64,000 nucleotides of DNA from Aliamphritea ceti (lineage in GTDB: Bacteria > Pseudomonadota > Gammaproteobacteria > Pseudomonadales > Balneatricaceae), in contig NZ_AP025282.1 in the NCBI RefSeq assembly GCF_024347215.1, positions 1,736,001 to 1,800,000 on the forward strand, written 5' to 3'. Numbering within the stretch: position 1 is the stretch's first letter; the number at the start of each line of letters is the position of its first letter. The position numbers were made by a program, and so were the translations under genes. The notes beneath the pieces were generated by a model that was not told the DNA's origin, made no database searches, and was given only the letters and a program-made list of their open reading frames with translations. Positions 33,316 to 42,974 of the stretch are shown piece after piece.

Positions 33316-34830
33316 ATGCGTATAGCTGTCGCCAGCTTCCAGCACGAAACGAATACGTTCTCGCCACGGCCTACTGAGTTTGCTGATTATCTGCAGGTAG
33401 ATAGCTGGCCGGGTCTGTTACTGGGAGATGAGGTCTGTGAAGTACTGGCTGGTCTGAATATTGCCAGCGAAGGTTTTATGCAGGCAGCGCGGCAACGTGG
33501 CCACAGCATCGTGCCGGTTAACTGGTGTTCCGCGGAACCCGGCGGCAAGGTAACCGATTTAACCTTTGAAAAAATTATGCAATTGCTGCTCGATGGCCTG
33601 CATCAGGCTGGGCCATTAGATGCAATCTTTCTTGATCTGCATGGCGCTATGGTTAGCGAAAGCTATGATGACGGCGAAGGCGAAGTCTTGCGACGTATCC
33701 GGGCAGTGTTTGGCAATGACTTACCGATCGTTGCCAGCCTGGATTTTCATGCCAACCTCAGTGAAGCTTTTGTCGAACAGATTAATGGTATGGCGGTATA
33801 CCGGACGTATCCTCATCTGGATATGGCTGAGACGGGTGCCCGATGCGTCAATTTGCTGGAGCAACAACAAAACCAGCAGTTAGGCTGTAAAGCCTTTATT
33901 CAAATCCCTTATTTAATTCCTTTATCTTCGCAGCATACAGGCTCTGCGCCGAATGTTGCCTTGTTCGCCAAACTGGCTGAGCTGGAAGCCTTAGAGGGCA
34001 TCAGCAATATCGAGTTTGCGATGGGTTTCCCTCCGGCAGACATCCCGGACAGTGGCGCAAGTATCACTGTATTTGGCAGTAATCAGCAGCAGGTTGATGC
34101 GGTATGTCAGCGCTTTTATGCAGAGGTGATGCAAGCTGAAGCGCTGTTTACCGACAATCTTATGACAACGTCTCAGGCACTGAATCTGGCCCGCAGCTTA
34201 CAGAGTTCAACACCAGTGGTGTTAGCCGATGTTCAGGACAACTCAGGCGCAGGGGCCAGTTCAGATACGACTGGCGTACTGGCAGATTTAGTGGCTGGGG
34301 AAGCACAGAAAACTGTAATTGCTGTACTGGCTGACGCCAGCGCAGCAGAGGCTGCTCACCGGGCTGGTGTCGGAGCGACTGTTGAGCTGGCTCTGGGAGG
34401 CCGCAGCGGAGTGGCGGGTCTTGGCCCTTATCAAAGTCAGTTTGAAATACTGGCGATCGCCGACGGTAACTTTACCTGTATTGGTGAAATGTATATCGGC
34501 TGCGAAGTGAAGATTGGTCCGATGGCACTGTTACGTGTTGCCACCGCTAATTGCGATGTTCAGATTATTGTCAGCAGTGAGCGCTATGCCTGTACTGATC
34601 TGGCGGTGTATAGCCACTTAGGTATAGACCCGCTTGACTATGCTTTATTAGTAGTTAAAAGCACCGTGCATTATCGCGCTGCGTTTGAACCGATCAGCGA
34701 ACATATTTTGTCTGTAGCTGCGCCGGGTATTCATCCTTGTCAGCTAAGCAAACTGGATTACCAGAAATTGCGCAGCCATGTACGCCTTGGACCCTCCGGG
34801 CCAACGTATATTGCCGCATCAGGCCTGTAG
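33316..34830 (+). CDS. M81-family metallopeptidase/hydrolase (MlrC-like)
   Basis: 504 residues, normal for the MlrC family (N-terminal M81 domain to about 290, then the MlrC C-terminal domain). Zinc and active-site text is present: SFQHETNTFSPRPTEF at the start, LDLHGAMVSESYDDGEGE, SLDFHANLSEAF and VYRTYPHLDMAETG. The family is named after the microcystin-degradation protein MlrC, but most members hydrolyse other, unknown amide substrates in the cytosol. It is the first gene of a collinear cluster with an ABC importer, an amidohydrolase and a CobW chaperone. AAAGG precedes the ATG at 33316. Confidence 0.9.
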   Translation: MRIAVASFQHETNTFSPRPTEFADYLQVDSWPGLLLGDEVCEVLAGLNIASEGFMQAARQRGHSIVPVNWCSAEPGGKVTDLTFEKIMQLLLDGLHQAGPLDAIFLDLHGAMVSESYDDGEGEVLRRIRAVFGNDLPIVASLDFHANLSEAFVEQINGMAVYRTYPHLDMAETGARCVNLLEQQQNQQLGCKAFIQIPYLIPLSSQHTGSAPNVALFAKLAELEALEGISNIEFAMGFPPADIPDSGASITVFGSNQQQVDAVCQRFYAEVMQAEALFTDNLMTTSQALNLARSLQSSTPVVLADVQDNSGAGASSDTTGVLADLVAGEAQKTVIAVLADASAAEAAHRAGVGATVELALGGRSGVAGLGPYQSQFEILAIADGNFTCIGEMYIGCEVKIGPMALLRVATANCDVQIIVSSERYACTDLAVYSHLGIDPLDYALLVVKSTVHYRAAFEPISEHILSVAAPGIHPCQLSKLDYQKLRSHVRLGPSGPTYIAASGL

Positions 34831-34914
34831 CGACAGAGAATCTCTGGCGTATAAGGCAACCGGGCTCTAGAAAATCAAATTAATAAATACAATAAATATG
34901 AGGAGTGTCATTCG

Positions 34915-36486
34915 ATGGCTATAAACAAAATTCAACAGGGTCTGCGGTTGTCGCGCAGAACGCTATTGATAGCCGGGACTGCAATTGGTTTAAACCTGAT
35001 GGTGCCGTTCAGCATGGCGGCGTCTGATGAAATACTGCAGAGCCGCAGTTATGTGGATATCACATCACTTGATCCGTCTAACTATCTGAACGCGGTTGAT
35101 GAAGATGTTATGGGCGCGATCTATAGCAAGCTGATCTACTTCAAACCGGGTAACAAGTGGGAGTGGGAGCTTCAGGCAGCTGAGTCGATTGAACAGATTG
35201 ATGCTACGCATATTAAGTTCAAGCTTAAAGAAGGCATTAAGTTCAGTAATGGTTTTGGCGAAATGACCGCCGAAGATGTGAAATTCTCCTTCGAACGTGC
35301 GGCCTTTGGTGAAAACCCTGCGGCTGCAGCCGACTGGGGCGGCGCGCTGGAAGAGGTTGAAGTAACCGGCAAATATACCGGTGTGATCGTGTTGAAGAAA
35401 CCGTATCAGCCACTCTGGAACCTGGCCCTGAGCTATGCGGCAGGTAACATTATTTCGAAAAAAGCTTATGAATCAGTTGGCAGCTTCACTAATCAGCCAC
35501 CAGCGAGTTCTGGCCCTTACGTTGTTAAAGAATGGCGTCCGAAGCAAAAAGTGATTCTGGAACGTAACCCTGATTACTACGGTGAACCTTCAGCGTACAA
35601 AGAGATTCATATCAACCAGATTGATGATGAAAAAACCGCTGAAATCGCCTTTGAGTCCGGCAATCTGGATGTTACCCGAATCAGTATGAGTTCAGTACAG
35701 AGCTACCGGGAAACGCCGCCAAATAACAGTCAGTTGCAAGTATTTCCGTCGCTGTTCTATGTGTGGTTAGGCATTAACTTTGAAAATCCTAAACTGCAGG
35801 ACCCGCGGGTACGTCAGGCAATTCAATACGCGACGGATGTGCCATCTATTCTGCAGGCGTCTTACTTTGGTGAAGCTGAAGCGTCTACCGGTATCATCGC
35901 GCCAGGCTTACTGGGACACCGTGAGCAGTCTCTGATCCCACCGAATGCTGATATTGCCAAGGCTAAAGCCTTACTTGCCGAAGCGGGCGTGAATAATCTT
36001 GAGTTAACGCTGGATGTGTTGAACAAAGCAACTAACGTTACTACTGCGCAAATCATTCAGGCACTGTTGTCGCAAATCGGTATCAAGGTGAACATTAACC
36101 AGCATGAAGCTGGTTCGTTCTGGACCCTGGGTTCTGAGAAAGCCGGTGAGCGCTGGAAAAATATCGAGCTGATCTTAAACCGTTATTCAATGGTGCCGGA
36201 TCCTTACTACGCGACGGTTAACTTCATTACTTCACAAAAAGGTAAGTGGAACTGGGAGCGTTTCTCCAGTGCTGAGTTTGATGAGTTGAATGAAGCAGCC
36301 CAGGCTGAACTGGATCTTGAGAAGCGTAATCAGATGTACCAGCGCATGCAGGATCTGATGGAACAGTCCGGTTCTTACCGCTTTATTACTCATGAAGCTG
36401 AGCCGCTGGCTATTCGGAATACAGTTGCTGCCGGGTTACGTCCTGATGGCCGTCCGCTGTATCGCCACTTCAAACCTGCTAATTAA
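34915..36486 (+). CDS. Peptide/nickel-type ABC solute-binding protein (DppA/OppA family)
   Basis: 523 residues. The signal contains a twin-arginine-like motif (LSRRTLLIAGTAIG), cleavage near SMA-A. The mature part has the SBP_bac_5 pattern: SLDPSNYLNAVDEDVMGAIYS is near the start, IKFKLKEGIKFSNG, EDVKFSFERA, and SGPYVVKEWRPKQKVILERN. It binds peptides or peptide-like compounds for the following permeases. GAGGAG lies before the ATG. A terminator just after the gene should make this the most abundant product of the operon, as is usual for binding proteins. Confidence 0.92.
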   Translation: MAINKIQQGLRLSRRTLLIAGTAIGLNLMVPFSMAASDEILQSRSYVDITSLDPSNYLNAVDEDVMGAIYSKLIYFKPGNKWEWELQAAESIEQIDATHIKFKLKEGIKFSNGFGEMTAEDVKFSFERAAFGENPAAAADWGGALEEVEVTGKYTGVIVLKKPYQPLWNLALSYAAGNIISKKAYESVGSFTNQPPASSGPYVVKEWRPKQKVILERNPDYYGEPSAYKEIHINQIDDEKTAEIAFESGNLDVTRISMSSVQSYRETPPNNSQLQVFPSLFYVWLGINFENPKLQDPRVRQAIQYATDVPSILQASYFGEAEASTGIIAPGLLGHREQSLIPPNADIAKAKALLAEAGVNNLELTLDVLNKATNVTTAQIIQALLSQIGIKVNINQHEAGSFWTLGSEKAGERWKNIELILNRYSMVPDPYYATVNFITSQKGKWNWERFSSAEFDELNEAAQAELDLEKRNQMYQRMQDLMEQSGSYRFITHEAEPLAIRNTVAAGLRPDGRPLYRHFKPAN

Positions 36487-36497
36487 TCTGTTTTGGG

Positions 36498-36532
36498 CCG
36501 GTAGCTAGTGGTGGCTGGTTACCGGTTTTTTT
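36498..36532 (+). terminator. Intra-operon terminator after the binding-protein gene
   Basis: CCGGTAGC (36498-36505) pairs with GTTACCGG (36518-36525, one mismatch) followed by T7. It lies between the binding protein and its permeases, so some read-through must feed the downstream genes. Confidence 0.75.
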
Positions 36533-36560
36533 CTAATCTGACTAATACATGTTCTCGATT

Positions 36561-36610
36561 AAAAGCTCTGTAATAAAAAGCTCTGTAAAAAAGCTCTGCA
36601 AATAAGAGCT
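36561..36610. repeat. Short tandem repeats AAAGCTCTG in the operon
   Basis: AAAGCTCTG occurs at 36562, 36577 and 36590 (periods 15 and 13), followed by AGAGCTC in the other sense near 36605. It occupies the gap between terminator and permease gene. Confidence 0.65.
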
Positions 36611-36663
36611 CAGCAACAAACAGCCTTACGGCATGAATAATAAAAAATAACGAAGGTTAGCCT

Positions 36664-37608
36664 ATGTGGTTATTTCTACTGAGACGCAGCGGATTAGCTG
36701 TACTGATTGTGATGTTAGCAGTCAGTGCGCTGTATCTGATGATCCACGCAATTCCTGGTGATCCCGCCAGTATCATTCTCGGCCCGCGGGCCACCGATGA
36801 AATGAAGGCAGCACTGTACATTAAGATGGGCTTAGACCAGCCGGTATATGTTCAGCTCGCCAGCTTCTTTGCCAATATTCTCCAGGGTGATCTGGGCTAC
36901 GACGTATTCAGCCAGAGAGATGTAAGTGAAATAGTTTTTGAGCAACTGCCCTGGACCTTAGCACTGATTTTTAGCGCAGTGACCTGGGCGGCGTTAATCG
37001 GGATTCCGCTAGGCTGCTATTCAGCGCTGCATGCAAATACCTGGTTTGACACACTTACCGGTATTCTTTCGGTCGGTACAATCGCGATTCCTTCCTTCGT
37101 TGTGGCCATATACAGCCTGCTAATTTTTTCAGTAACTTTACAGTGGTTACCAGCCATTGGCGCCGGTGAGCAGGGCGACATCCTAAGCCAGCTGGAACAT
37201 TTGATTCTGCCTGCGTTTGCAGTGGGCTTAGGATGGGTTGGGTATATCTCACGACTGGTGCGTGCTTCTATGCTGGAAGTTATGGGCAGCAACCATATTC
37301 GTACAGCAAAAGCTTTTGGCCTGCCATCCCGTTGGATTACCTTCCGCTATGCCTTGCGGTTAGCCATTTTACCGACCGTGACCTTACTCGGTGTTGGCAT
37401 CGGTTACCTGTTATCCGCCTCACTATTTGCCGAAATCGTATTTGCTCGTCCGGGTATTGGTAAGCTGATTTTCGATGCCGTGAGCACCCGGAATTATCCG
37501 GTTGTGATGGGCGCAGTGCTTGTGACAACAGGCTTGTTCGTGATCGCCACAACGCTGGCGGATTTTGTTAATGCGCTGTTAGATCCGCGTATTCGTGCTG
37601 GCCGCTAG
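36664..37608 (+). CDS. ABC permease, DppB/OppB type
   Basis: 314 residues with six predicted membrane helices. The N-terminus MWLFLLRRSGLAVLIVMLAV and the segment HAIPGDPASIILGPRAT are typical of DppB proteins. The EAA loop for coupling to the ATPase reads VRASMLEVMGSNHIRTAKAFGL. It is the first of two inner-membrane subunits. GAAGGT lies before the ATG. It ends eight bases before the next gene, so the two are co-translated from one transcript. Confidence 0.93.
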   Translation: MWLFLLRRSGLAVLIVMLAVSALYLMIHAIPGDPASIILGPRATDEMKAALYIKMGLDQPVYVQLASFFANILQGDLGYDVFSQRDVSEIVFEQLPWTLALIFSAVTWAALIGIPLGCYSALHANTWFDTLTGILSVGTIAIPSFVVAIYSLLIFSVTLQWLPAIGAGEQGDILSQLEHLILPAFAVGLGWVGYISRLVRASMLEVMGSNHIRTAKAFGLPSRWITFRYALRLAILPTVTLLGVGIGYLLSASLFAEIVFARPGIGKLIFDAVSTRNYPVVMGAVLVTTGLFVIATTLADFVNALLDPRIRAGR

Positions 37609-37616
37609 GAGGTTAT

Positions 37617-38543
37617 ATGAATCAGCTTACTCAAACTAGCGACGAACAGTCGACAGAAGTAGCCGTTGCACCGCAACCGCTGAAGGAAAAAAGCACCCTA
37701 AGCGTATTGTTGGATACCTTACGTCGGTTGGCTAAACAGCCGCTGGGTTTATTGGGCCTTATTCTGGTAAGCAGCGTAATTTTCAGCGCTTTGTTTGCGA
37801 GTGTTATTGCTCCTTATGATCCGGTTGCGCTGGATATTATGAACCGTCTGCAAGGCCCGAGCAGTGCGCACTGGTTAGGCACCGATCAACTGGGACGGGA
37901 TACTTTTTCGCGGGTTTTATATGGTGGCCAGATTGCTCTGCAAGTTGCGCTTTCATCAATCGCGCTTGCCCTGGGTTTTGGTTTATTACTTGGCCTGCTT
38001 GCCGGTTTCGGACCGCGCTGGCTGGATAATCTTATTCTGACCCTATTCGATATGGTGCGCTCTTTCCCAACCATTATCTTCGCATTGGCGGTTGTTACCT
38101 TAACCGGGCCAAGCATCAGCACCATAGTGCTGGTGGTTGTGGTGACTTCGATTCCTATTTATGGCCGGGTAGTGCGTACCCAAACTCAGGCTCTGGCACA
38201 GCAGGAATTTATTCTCGCTGAGCGGGCAATGAATGCCAGCATGCCGCGTATTTTGTTCAAACATATGCTGCCTAACGTCATCGGCCAGTTACTGATTCTG
38301 GCGAGCATGGATATTCCTATCGTTATTACCATCGAGGCAGGTCTGAGCTTCTTAGGTCTGGGTATCCAGCCACCAACGCCAAGCTGGGGTTCAATCATCA
38401 ACGATGGATATTCGTTTATCCGTAATACACCCTGGCCAATTATTGCTGGTGGTTTGCCGCTGATCATTACCACGCTGGGCTTTACCTTCTTAGGTGAGTC
38501 ATTGCGGGATATCTTCGATCCTAAATTACGTAAGGATGTATAA
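37617..38543 (+). CDS. ABC permease, DppC/OppC type
   Basis: 308 residues. A polar N-terminal tail of about 40 residues precedes the OppC-type core. DPVALDIMNRLQGPSSAHWLGTDQLGRD is spread over 65-95 and is the family hallmark. The EAA loop is EFILAERAMNASMPRILFKH, and FLGLGIQPPTPSWGS is conserved near the end. It pairs with the DppB-type subunit to form the membrane channel. GGAGG is at 37607, overlapping the previous stop; the ATPase gene begins three bases after its end. Confidence 0.94.
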   Translation: MNQLTQTSDEQSTEVAVAPQPLKEKSTLSVLLDTLRRLAKQPLGLLGLILVSSVIFSALFASVIAPYDPVALDIMNRLQGPSSAHWLGTDQLGRDTFSRVLYGGQIALQVALSSIALALGFGLLLGLLAGFGPRWLDNLILTLFDMVRSFPTIIFALAVVTLTGPSISTIVLVVVVTSIPIYGRVVRTQTQALAQQEFILAERAMNASMPRILFKHMLPNVIGQLLILASMDIPIVITIEAGLSFLGLGIQPPTPSWGSIINDGYSFIRNTPWPIIAGGLPLIITTLGFTFLGESLRDIFDPKLRKDV

Positions 38544-38545
38544 CC

Positions 38546-40318
38546 ATGGCTGATAATACGATGTTAAATACAGCCGTTACGGGTCATACAGCGGCAGCAC
38601 AGGACAATATAATTTCAGTAGACAACCTGAGTGTGAAGTTTGAAGTCGCAGGTGGTTTTGTTTCTGGCCTTAAAGACGTAAATGTATCTGTGCCGCGTGG
38701 TCAGATAGTTGGTGTAGTCGGCGAGAGTGGCAGCGGTAAATCAACCCTGATCTATACGCTTACGCAACTGATGGCCGACAACGCGATTGTTGCAGCTGGC
38801 AGTGCTGAAATGGATGGTGAAGACTTGCTGAAGAAGTCTCCCAAGCAAATGCAGAGTTTGCTGGGTGACGATATTGCGATGATCTTTCAGGACCCGATGA
38901 CCAGCCTGAATCCGGTATTCAGTATTGAAAAACAGATGACGGATATTCAGTATCGGTTAGATCTGCCTTATCAGGAAAAACGCCAGCGGGCGATTGATGC
39001 GCTGGACCGGGTAGGTATTCCTAATCCTGAGTTAAGACTGCCACGTTACCCCCATGAGTTTTCCGGTGGCCAGCTACAGCGAATCTCAATCGCAATGGCG
39101 TTAATGGCAAAGCCTAAAGTATTGATTGCCGACGAGCCAACAACGGCGCTGGATGCCAGTTTAGAAGTACAGATCATTGAGTTGCTAAAAGAGCTGCAAA
39201 CCGAGATCGGTTGTTCAATGATCTTTGTGTCCCATCATCTGGGAGTCGTCGGTACCTTATGTGATTACACCGTCGTGATGTATCACGGTGATGTGGTTGA
39301 GCAGGGGCCAACCCGTGAGGTGTTTAACAACCCTCAGCATAGCTACACCAAGCGTTTGCTGGCCTGTGATCCGGCGCGGATCAAAGAGCGAAGTAAGCGT
39401 TTGCCAACCATGAACTCAGACGGTACTGAGCAAATTGTCATACCGGAAGGTAGCTATCTGGCCAGCCAGTTAAATCGGGCTCAGTCGGAAACTAAAACAA
39501 CTGCTGCCGGAGAAAACGGTGCACTGCTGCATATCGATGATCTGCGTATTCGTTTTCCGATGCAGAGCAAGCTGGCGGCAATGTTCAGTGGTAACAAAGA
39601 TCCTTATCTGCATGCGGTTAAAGGCGTTAGTTTAACGCTGGATCGCGGTGAAACGCTGGCCATAGTGGGTGAGAGTGGCAGCGGTAAAACCACTGTCGCG
39701 CAGGCGATTCTTGGCCTGAATCAGCCGTGGTCCGGGGCGATTCATTTTCAGGGGCGGGATTTACTCAGTTTGTCTGCAAGGGAGCGGGGCAAAACCCGCC
39801 GCGATATCGCGATGATGTTTCAGGACCCGATCAGTTCTCTGAGCCCGCGAATGAAAATATCAGACTTGATTACTGAGCCTTTGGTGATTCATGGCCTGCC
39901 GTTTGATTCACGGGAAAAAGAAGCTCGTCGCTTACTCGAGATCGTTGGCTTGCCAGTACACTTTGCCGAGCGTTATCCACACCAGCTTAGTGGTGGTCAG
40001 GCGCGGCGTGTCGGGGTGGCCCGGGCACTGGCGCAGTCACCAAAGCTAATTGTTGCTGATGAGCCAACTGCTGGTCTGGATGTGTCCGTTCAGGGGGAGA
40101 TTCTTAATCTGCTTAATCAGCTACAGGACGACTTGGGTATCGCGATTCTGATCATCACCCATAACCTCAACATAGTACGGCATGTGGCAGACCGTACTCT
40201 GATCATGAATATGGGCGACATTGTCGAGCAGGGTGCAACCGAAACCATCTTTGCTGACCCGCAACATGCGTACACCAAACAACTATTGGCCGCCAATATT
40301 CACGCCGATCCCGAGTGA
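38546..40318 (+). CDS. Fused dipeptide-type ABC transporter ATPase (DppD-DppF/GsiA-like)
   Basis: 590 residues carrying two complete ABC domains in one chain. The first (about 20-290) has Walker A GESGSGKST, signature FSGGQLQRIS and Walker B VLIADEPTTALD. The second (about 325-585) has GESGSGKTT, LSGGQARRVG and LIVADEPTAGLD. Each ends in an oligopeptide-type C-terminal extension (e.g. NNPQHSYTKRLLACDP, ADPQHAYTKQLLAAN). It energises import through the adjacent permeases. Fusion removes the need for two separate ATPase genes, as in GsiA. It is complete, with no missing motif. Confidence 0.95.
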   Translation: MADNTMLNTAVTGHTAAAQDNIISVDNLSVKFEVAGGFVSGLKDVNVSVPRGQIVGVVGESGSGKSTLIYTLTQLMADNAIVAAGSAEMDGEDLLKKSPKQMQSLLGDDIAMIFQDPMTSLNPVFSIEKQMTDIQYRLDLPYQEKRQRAIDALDRVGIPNPELRLPRYPHEFSGGQLQRISIAMALMAKPKVLIADEPTTALDASLEVQIIELLKELQTEIGCSMIFVSHHLGVVGTLCDYTVVMYHGDVVEQGPTREVFNNPQHSYTKRLLACDPARIKERSKRLPTMNSDGTEQIVIPEGSYLASQLNRAQSETKTTAAGENGALLHIDDLRIRFPMQSKLAAMFSGNKDPYLHAVKGVSLTLDRGETLAIVGESGSGKTTVAQAILGLNQPWSGAIHFQGRDLLSLSARERGKTRRDIAMMFQDPISSLSPRMKISDLITEPLVIHGLPFDSREKEARRLLEIVGLPVHFAERYPHQLSGGQARRVGVARALAQSPKLIVADEPTAGLDVSVQGEILNLLNQLQDDLGIAILIITHNLNIVRHVADRTLIMNMGDIVEQGATETIFADPQHAYTKQLLAANIHADPE

Positions 40319-40396
40319 TGCCTGGTACTGCCAGTTAATGTGTTTTTAGCTGGCAGGTTGTGGCGAATCTCTGCGTTTTATATCGAGAATTAATGA

Positions 40397-42049
40397 ATGT
40401 CTGATACGGCAAAAATTTATGCGGCGCGCAAAATCCTCACGCTGAATCCGGATTGCCCTGAAGCAACTCATGTGGCGGTTAGCGAAGGGAAAATACTGGC
40501 CATGGGTACTCTGGAAGAACTGTCTGCCTGGGACTTACCTATTGATGAACAGTTTGCCGATAAAGTACTGATGCCCGGGTTTGTTGAAGCTCACGGCCAT
40601 GCTATGTGTGGTGAGAGCTGGCGTTATACCTATTTGGGCTTTGATGACCAGTTCGACCCTGCTGGTTATCGCTGGCCGGGGGTAGTCAATCAGCAACAGG
40701 CTATTCAGCGTTTGCAGGCTGCAGAAGCTCAGCTGACTGATCCAAATACACCGCTGATCGCCTGGCATTATGACCCGATTTTCTGGCGTAACAGAGATCA
40801 GCTGCTGGACCGTTGGGCGTTGGACCAGGTTTCTGTCACCCGGCCAATTATGGTGATGCACGCCAGTGGACACGTGATTAACGTGAACTCTACGTTACTT
40901 AGCCTGGCCAATCTGGATGACAGTGTCGAAGTAGAAGGGCTGATCAGAAATAGCCATGGGCGCTTAACCGGGGAGCTGCGTGATCTGGCTACCCAGTTTG
41001 CCGTGCTACGGGTTGTGGGTAATCCGCTAATTGGCGAAGTAGATCTGGATATCCTCCAGCAGTATGCCCGGCTGGCAACTAATGTAGGTGTGACCACTGC
41101 GAGTGAGTTATATGCCTCTCTGGATGATGAGTCACTGCAAAGCTATAAAGCTGCGGCTGGTAGCAGTGAGTTTCCGTTACGTGTGTATGCTGCACAAAAT
41201 GCCGAGACTTTAAGCATAGAGCAGGGCATTGAACGGCTGCAGCTGGCGCAGGCTGCCAGTAACGACAAACTGCATTTAGGCAGCTGTAAGCTGATTGTGG
41301 ATGGTTCGATTCAGAGTTTTACCGCACGGCTGGAATGGCCCGGGTATCATAATCAGGCTAGCAACGGCGCATGGAAACAGCCGCCGCAACTGATGGCGCA
41401 AATGATTCGCCAGTATCATGAAGCAGGCATTCAGCTACATATCCACGTAAATGGTGATCAGGCAACAGAGCTGGTGCTGGATATTCTGGAAGACGTATTG
41501 GCAGACAGCCCCCGTGCTGATCACCGGCATACACTGCAGCATTGCCAGATGGCCAGTGAAGCCCAGTACCGGCGAATGGGCAGGCTTGGTCTTTGCGTGA
41601 ACCTGTTCTCTAACCATTTGTATTACTGGGCAGATCAGCATGCGGCACTGACCGTAGGGCCAAGCAGGGTCAAGCGAATGAATGCCGCCGCCAGCGCGCT
41701 TAAGCATGGTGTACCGCTGGCGATTCATTCAGATGCTCCGGTAACACCGTTAAATCCGTTATTTAGTGCCTGGTGCGCGGTTAGCCGTACCAGCAGAAAC
41801 GGCGTGGTACATGGCGATGCGCAGAAGATAACTGTGTTGCAGGCGTTACATGCACTGACCTTGGGCGCGGCCTATACACTCAAAATGGATCATCTGGTGG
41901 GCAGTATAGAAGTGGGCAAGTTCGCTGACTTTGCGGTGCTGGATGCGGACCCGTTAGCGGTGGATGTGCAGCAGTTAAAAGATATTCAGGTCTGGGGCAC
42001 GGTGCTGGCCGGTGTGCCACATCAGGCCGCGCAGAGAGTTAAGAGGTAG
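40397..42049 (+). CDS. YtcJ-like metal-dependent amidohydrolase (Amidohydro_3)
   Basis: 550 residues. The beta-sandwich N-terminus (AARKILTLNPDCPEATHVAV) leads to the metal site VEAHGHAM. Later ligands are suggested in LHIHVNGDQATELVLD, HRHTLQHCQM and IHSDAPVTPLNP, and the C-terminus GSIEVGKFADFAVLDADPL is the family closing motif. It hydrolyses an amide or related bond in the cytosol; the known YtcJ-like substrates are diverse and mostly undefined. Position after an importer and before a metallochaperone gene suggests it acts on the imported compound or its MlrC product. Confidence 0.9.
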   Translation: MSDTAKIYAARKILTLNPDCPEATHVAVSEGKILAMGTLEELSAWDLPIDEQFADKVLMPGFVEAHGHAMCGESWRYTYLGFDDQFDPAGYRWPGVVNQQQAIQRLQAAEAQLTDPNTPLIAWHYDPIFWRNRDQLLDRWALDQVSVTRPIMVMHASGHVINVNSTLLSLANLDDSVEVEGLIRNSHGRLTGELRDLATQFAVLRVVGNPLIGEVDLDILQQYARLATNVGVTTASELYASLDDESLQSYKAAAGSSEFPLRVYAAQNAETLSIEQGIERLQLAQAASNDKLHLGSCKLIVDGSIQSFTARLEWPGYHNQASNGAWKQPPQLMAQMIRQYHEAGIQLHIHVNGDQATELVLDILEDVLADSPRADHRHTLQHCQMASEAQYRRMGRLGLCVNLFSNHLYYWADQHAALTVGPSRVKRMNAAASALKHGVPLAIHSDAPVTPLNPLFSAWCAVSRTSRNGVVHGDAQKITVLQALHALTLGAAYTLKMDHLVGSIEVGKFADFAVLDADPLAVDVQQLKDIQVWGTVLAGVPHQAAQRVKR

Positions 42050-42053
42050 TCTG

Positions 42054-42974
42054 ATGACCGAGAATAATCAGTCAGCCCGGCGGGTACCATTTACGGTTAT
42101 TGGTGGCTTTCTTGGCGCGGGCAAAACCAGCCTGGTGAATCACCTGTTAGCCAATGCTGAGCAGCGTTACGCGGTATTAGTGAATGATTTTGGTGCGTTG
42201 AATATTGACGCAAAGCTCATCCAAAAACATCAGGGCGATACTATCTCTCTGGCCAATGGTTGTATCTGCTGCAGTCTGGCAGCAGGTTTCAGTAAAGGAT
42301 TGGGACAAGTATTAGATAAGCTGGATAATTTTGATCACGTCATAGTTGAGGCCAGCGGCATAGCCGACCCTGCCCGTATTCAGGATATTGCCCGTATAGA
42401 GCCCAGGCTGGAAGCACGCGGGAATCTGGTAATGCTGGATGCGAAACAGTTATTACAGCAAGCGCAGGATGATCATATAGGCAGTCTTATTCATCAACAG
42501 ATTGCCGCTGCAGATCTGCTACTGGTGAATAAACAGGAATTGATTACGTCGACAGAAAAACGCGCATTGCAGCACTTCCTTGAAGCACTCAGTAACGTAC
42601 CGCAGTGTTTTACTGACTGGGGACAGATAACACCGGAACAGGTATTGGGATTAGTACCTTCGCCACGAAAGCTGAGGCCCTTACTCACAGAAGCGAAGAA
42701 TCACGGTTTGTTTAATCAGATTCTCAGTACGGATAAGCCGCTTACCAGCACCGAGTTTACAACCTGGGTGTCCCGTTTATCGAAAGATATTTTGCGGGCT
42801 AAAGGGGTGGTACATTTCTCCGATAAACCGGGCGCATGGCTATGGCAAAAAGCTGGCGATCAGGAACGGCTTACCGGCTATACAGGTAATGTTTCGGAAA
42901 ATCTGGGCTTAGGCTGTGAGCTATTACTGATAGGTAAGCGCCGGGAGACCTTGCCTGTGAGTTTTAGTGGCTAG
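42054..42974 (+). CDS. CobW/COG0523-family GTP-dependent metallochaperone
   Basis: 306 residues from the ATG at 42054 (AGAGG just upstream); an earlier in-frame ATG at 42012 lies inside the previous gene. Walker A is GGFLGAGKTSL, the metal-binding motif is NGCICCSL (CxCC), switch text is VIVEASGIADPARI, and the base-recognition motif is VNKQEL. The C-terminal CobW_C domain is short and ends soon after WLWQKAGDQERL. The family delivers zinc or other metals to client enzymes. Four bases after the amidohydrolase gene, it may serve that enzyme or the M81 hydrolase. Confidence 0.92.
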   Translation: MTENNQSARRVPFTVIGGFLGAGKTSLVNHLLANAEQRYAVLVNDFGALNIDAKLIQKHQGDTISLANGCICCSLAAGFSKGLGQVLDKLDNFDHVIVEASGIADPARIQDIARIEPRLEARGNLVMLDAKQLLQQAQDDHIGSLIHQQIAAADLLLVNKQELITSTEKRALQHFLEALSNVPQCFTDWGQITPEQVLGLVPSPRKLRPLLTEAKNHGLFNQILSTDKPLTSTEFTTWVSRLSKDILRAKGVVHFSDKPGAWLWQKAGDQERLTGYTGNVSENLGLGCELLLIGKRRETLPVSFSG

